A stretch of DNA of 64,000 bases from Streptomyces paludis. GTDB lineage: Bacteria; Actinomycetota; Actinomycetes; Streptomycetales; Streptomycetaceae. Location: contig NZ_CP031194.1 in NCBI RefSeq assembly GCF_003344965.1, forward strand, positions 7,998,001 through 8,062,000, in the 5' to 3' direction. Below are positions 61,698-64,000 of the stretch, in pieces. How positions within the stretch are numbered: the stretch's first letter is position 1; each line of letters starts with the position of its first letter. The notes beneath the pieces were generated by a model that ran no database searches, had not been told where the DNA came from, and saw nothing but the letters and a program-made list of their open reading frames with translations. Position numbers and translations under genes: made by a program.

Positions 61698-62453
61698 TCA
61701 GCCGATGCGGTGGACGAGCTGGGTCGTCAGCTCGTAGCGCGCGCCGACGATGGCCAGCGTGCCCTTGTCCACCCTGGCGGCGAGATCGGGTTCGGCGGCG
61801 AGCCGCTTGCGGACGGCCTCGACCTGGGCGCTCACGGTGGAGTCGACCCGCTCGGCGCCCTCCTTGCTGTGGTCGATCACCGGGCGGATCTCGTCGGCCA
61901 GATACTGGATGTGCGCCGGAAGGTGTCCCCCGCTCTCCTCCGTCTCGACCGCCGCCTTGACGGCGCCGCACGACTGGTGGCCGAGGACGAGGATCAGCGG
62001 GATGTCCAGCTCCAGGGCGCCGTAGCAGACGGAGCCGAGGACGGCCTCGTCCAGCACCTGGCCGGCCGAGCGGACGGTCATCAGGTCGCCGAGTCCCTGG
62101 TCGAAGGCCAGCTCCGGGGGGACCCGGGAGTCGATGCAGCCGAGCACGAGGGCGAAGGGGTGCTGGCCCGAGACAAGGGCCTCGCGCACGGTCCGTGTCT
62201 CGTGCGGGTGCTGCTCCCGGAAGGTGCGCCAGCGGTGGTTGCCCTCCGCCAGCTCCCGGAGCGCGGCGTCCGGGGTGGTCGGGCGGGGGCGCTCGGCGCG
62301 GGGCCGGCCGGCGGCTCCGGCAGAGGGTGCCGTCAGTGCCACACCTGCCGTCGCGGCCGTCCCCGCGAGGGCCGCGCGCAGCAGGGAACGGCGAGGAGTG
62401 CCGAGCGTGGGGGTGGTGGGGGTGGTGGAGGGTGCGTGTCTGGTCGATATCAC
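61698..62453 (-). CDS. Tat-exported beta-class carbonic anhydrase
   Basis: A 251-residue beta-carbonic anhydrase. A twin-arginine signal (TPRRSLLRAALAGTAATAG, RR at 21-22) is unusual for this mostly cytoplasmic class. Zinc ligands are C106 in GCIDSR, H159 and C162 in GHQSCGA, with the catalytic Asp-Arg pair D108/R110. It hydrates CO2 to bicarbonate, here apparently outside the membrane. It starts with GTG. It stands alone between the DUF6397-like and GNAT genes. Confidence 0.92.
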   Translation of the reverse strand: MISTRHAPSTTPTTPTLGTPRRSLLRAALAGTAATAGVALTAPSAGAAGRPRAERPRPTTPDAALRELAEGNHRWRTFREQHPHETRTVREALVSGQHPFALVLGCIDSRVPPELAFDQGLGDLMTVRSAGQVLDEAVLGSVCYGALELDIPLILVLGHQSCGAVKAAVETEESGGHLPAHIQYLADEIRPVIDHSKEGAERVDSTVSAQVEAVRKRLAAEPDLAARVDKGTLAIVGARYELTTQLVHRIG

Positions 62454-62658
62454 GGCCGGAGACTATCCGTGAGATCTTTGGCCATGGATTTCGGTTGGTG
62501 ATTTATTGACCCGATCTTGAACCAACGACCGCTCTCGCACCAGGTATTTGGCGTGAAGTCGCCAACTCTTCGCCTCTCGGTTTGGATCGCGGTGGAGCGT
62601 GTGCGTGCCGCTGACCATGGTGTGGTTGCATGATCCGGTGATACGACCGATCGGTTCC

Positions 62659-63186
62659 ATGGACGAGAACGCCGGCCCGGCACATCGAATCCGGCCACGG
62701 GAGAAGGGTGACCTGGAGGCGTGCGCGCGGGTGCTCGCCGAGGTGCACCGGGGCGACGGCTACCCGGTGAACTGGCCCGAAATCCCCGCCGATTGGCTGG
62801 CGCCCCCGGGACAGCTGGCCGGCTGGGTCGCCGAGCTGGACGGCCGCATCGTCGGACATCTGGCGCTGTCCCCGGCGGGCGACGGGGACGCGGCGCCCGG
62901 GCTGTGGAGCGCGCGCACGGGCCGGCCCGCCGCCGGCAGCGCGGTGGTGAGCCGGCTGTTCGTCTCGCCGTCGGCGCGCGGCCACGGCCTCGGCGCCCTG
63001 CTGCTGGACCGGGCGGTACGGGACGCCGCCGCGCGCGGACTCCACCCCGTACTGGACGTCGTCGCCTCCGACACCGCGGCGGCGGCGCTCTACGAACGCC
63101 TCGGCTGGCACCTGCTGGCCGTCGTGGAGCAGCGCTGGAGCCCGGACCGGACGGTCACGGTCCGCTGTTACGCGGCGCCCGCCTGA
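62659..63186 (+). CDS. GNAT-family N-acetyltransferase
   Basis: A 175-residue acetyltransferase. HRIRPREKGDLEACARVLAEVH starts the fold; VVSRLFVSPSARGHGLGALLLDRAV holds the acetyl-CoA loop (R-G-H-G), and LDVVASDTAAAALYERLGWH ends it. The start at 62659 fits the fold; GTG codons at 62599 or 62605 would add 18-20 residues, and the latter has GGTGGAG upstream. Substrate unknown. Confidence 0.83.
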   Translation: MDENAGPAHRIRPREKGDLEACARVLAEVHRGDGYPVNWPEIPADWLAPPGQLAGWVAELDGRIVGHLALSPAGDGDAAPGLWSARTGRPAAGSAVVSRLFVSPSARGHGLGALLLDRAVRDAAARGLHPVLDVVASDTAAAALYERLGWHLLAVVEQRWSPDRTVTVRCYAAPA

Positions 63187-63199
63187 GCCGCGCGGACGG

Positions 63200-64000
63200 T
63201 CAGCGCGCCGCCGGCCGCCGGGTCGAGCTGCGGACCACCAGTTCGGGCTGGAGCACCACCGAACGGTGCGTATGACGCTCCGCGCCGGGTCCCGTCTCGG
63301 CCATCAGCATCTCGGCGGCCGTCCGCCCCATCGCGTCCGCCGGCTGCCGTACCGAGGTCAGCGGGACGACCGCCGCCGCGGCGAACTCGATGTCGTCGTA
63401 CCCGACGATCGACACATCGCCCGGCACATCGACCCCGGCCCCGTACATGGCCTGGAGCACCCCCAGCGCCAGCAGGTCGTTGGCGCAGAAGACGGCGGTG
63501 GGGCGCTCGGCGAGGCCCAGCAGCCGGGCCCCGGCGTCGATGCCCGAGGCCACGTCCAGCCGCGCCGACTCCACATGGCGCAGCGCCCCGTCCGGCAGCC
63601 CCGCCTCGCGCAGGGCGCGCAGCGCGCCCGAGTGCCGGTCGCGGCACTGGGGCAGCGACATCGGGCCGCTGATGTACGTCACCGAGCGGTGCCCCGCGGC
63701 GAGCAGATGCCGCACCGCGAGGGCGCCCCCGGCGACATCGTCCACCGAGACCGAGCAGCCCTCGGCGGCCGGCACGGCCCGGTCCACATGGACGAACGGA
63801 ATGTCCCGGCGCGCGAACTCCCGCACATTGCGGCCCGTCGCGTCCGCCGGGGTCAGCAGTACCCCGCGCACCCGCTGCTCGGCGAAGAGCGACAGATACT
63901 CGGCCTCCTCGGCCGGGCTGCCCGCGCTGTTGCAGAGCATCACCCCGAGCCCCGTCTCCCGCGCCGCGCGCTCCGCGCCCTTCGCGATGGCGACGAAGAA
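63200..64000 (-). CDS. LacI-family transcriptional regulator, 5' part beyond the window edge
   Basis: About 266 residues of the sensor domain are visible, from FFVAIAKGAERAA to the stop. The DNA-binding head lies outside the window. It is strikingly similar to the LacI protein at 44438: both have LFAEQRVRGVLLTPADATG, PTAVFCANDLLALGVLQAMY, VGYDDIEFAAAA and VPLTSVRQP, plus VVLQPELVVR at the end. The two are paralogues and may sense related sugars or share operator sequences. Confidence 0.9.
   Translation of the reverse strand, partial: FFVAIAKGAERAARETGLGVMLCNSAGSPAEEAEYLSLFAEQRVRGVLLTPADATGRNVREFARRDIPFVHVDRAVPAAEGCSVSVDDVAGGALAVRHLLAAGHRSVTYISGPMSLPQCRDRHSGALRALREAGLPDGALRHVESARLDVASGIDAGARLLGLAERPTAVFCANDLLALGVLQAMYGAGVDVPGDVSIVGYDDIEFAAAAVVPLTSVRQPADAMGRTAAEMLMAETGPGAERHTHRSVVLQPELVVRSSTRRPAAR

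Noticed and set aside
1..64000. tRNA, rRNA or CRISPR array
   Set aside because: No cloverleaf-type or GGTTCGAATCC-type sequence, no rRNA-like block and no regularly spaced repeats were seen on reading; a dedicated scan was not possible.

Overview
The window is a 64 kb piece of an actinobacterial chromosome. Very high GC, GTG starts, 4-nt stop/start overlaps, twin-arginine signals, DmdR-type iron boxes, IclR/LacI/TetR regulators and a roadblock protein all suggest Streptomyces. No rRNA, tRNA or CRISPR array was seen.

Layout. (1) 1-6.8 kb: an iron-siderophore import operon (lipoprotein, two FecCD permeases, ATPase) running into an ABC exporter half cut by the left edge, plus an AraC regulator; both units carry iron boxes. 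(2) 6.9-17.9 kb: a LIV-type ABC importer (with a LivM-LivG fusion) in one operon with an acetolactate-synthase-like ThDP enzyme and an aldehyde dehydrogenase, divergent from IclR, a class III CoA-transferase and a small citrate-synthase-fold lyase. Together they could take up, activate, cleave, decarboxylate and oxidise a hydroxy-acid; the substrate is unknown. (3) 18.1-21.3 kb: a Tat-exported quinoprotein with a cupredoxin-like tail and a ThuA-like protein. (4) 21.3-24.4 kb: SulP transporter with an ArsR-like remnant, and a small secreted I36-type inhibitor.

(5) 24.6-49.1 kb: a segment bounded by two same-orientation 30-nt repeats (28/30 identical) with an integrase fragment just inside the right one; I read it as a possible decayed integrated island. 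It carries a TetR/SDR pair, a secreted GH78 alpha-L-rhamnosidase, a full L-rhamnose route (isomerase, kinase, aldolase/dehydrogenase fusion, ABC importer, LacI regulator) and lutABC, which would turn the lactate made from rhamnose into pyruvate. Three TGAAAC-type LacI operators sit just downstream of predicted promoters. A TetR gene, an amidase and several broken genes fill the right part.

(6) 49.2-64 kb: ordinary chromosomal genes: an aldehyde dehydrogenase with a GAF/SARP-like regulator, a SWIM-protein/SNF2-helicase pair, fatty-acid desaturase, two GNATs, methyltransferase, PPOX-fold protein, orphan roadblock protein, DUF6397-like protein, Tat-exported beta-carbonic anhydrase, and a LacI regulator cut by the right edge that is a close paralogue of the rhamnose one.

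Many long open frames opposite real genes are high-GC shadows and were left out.
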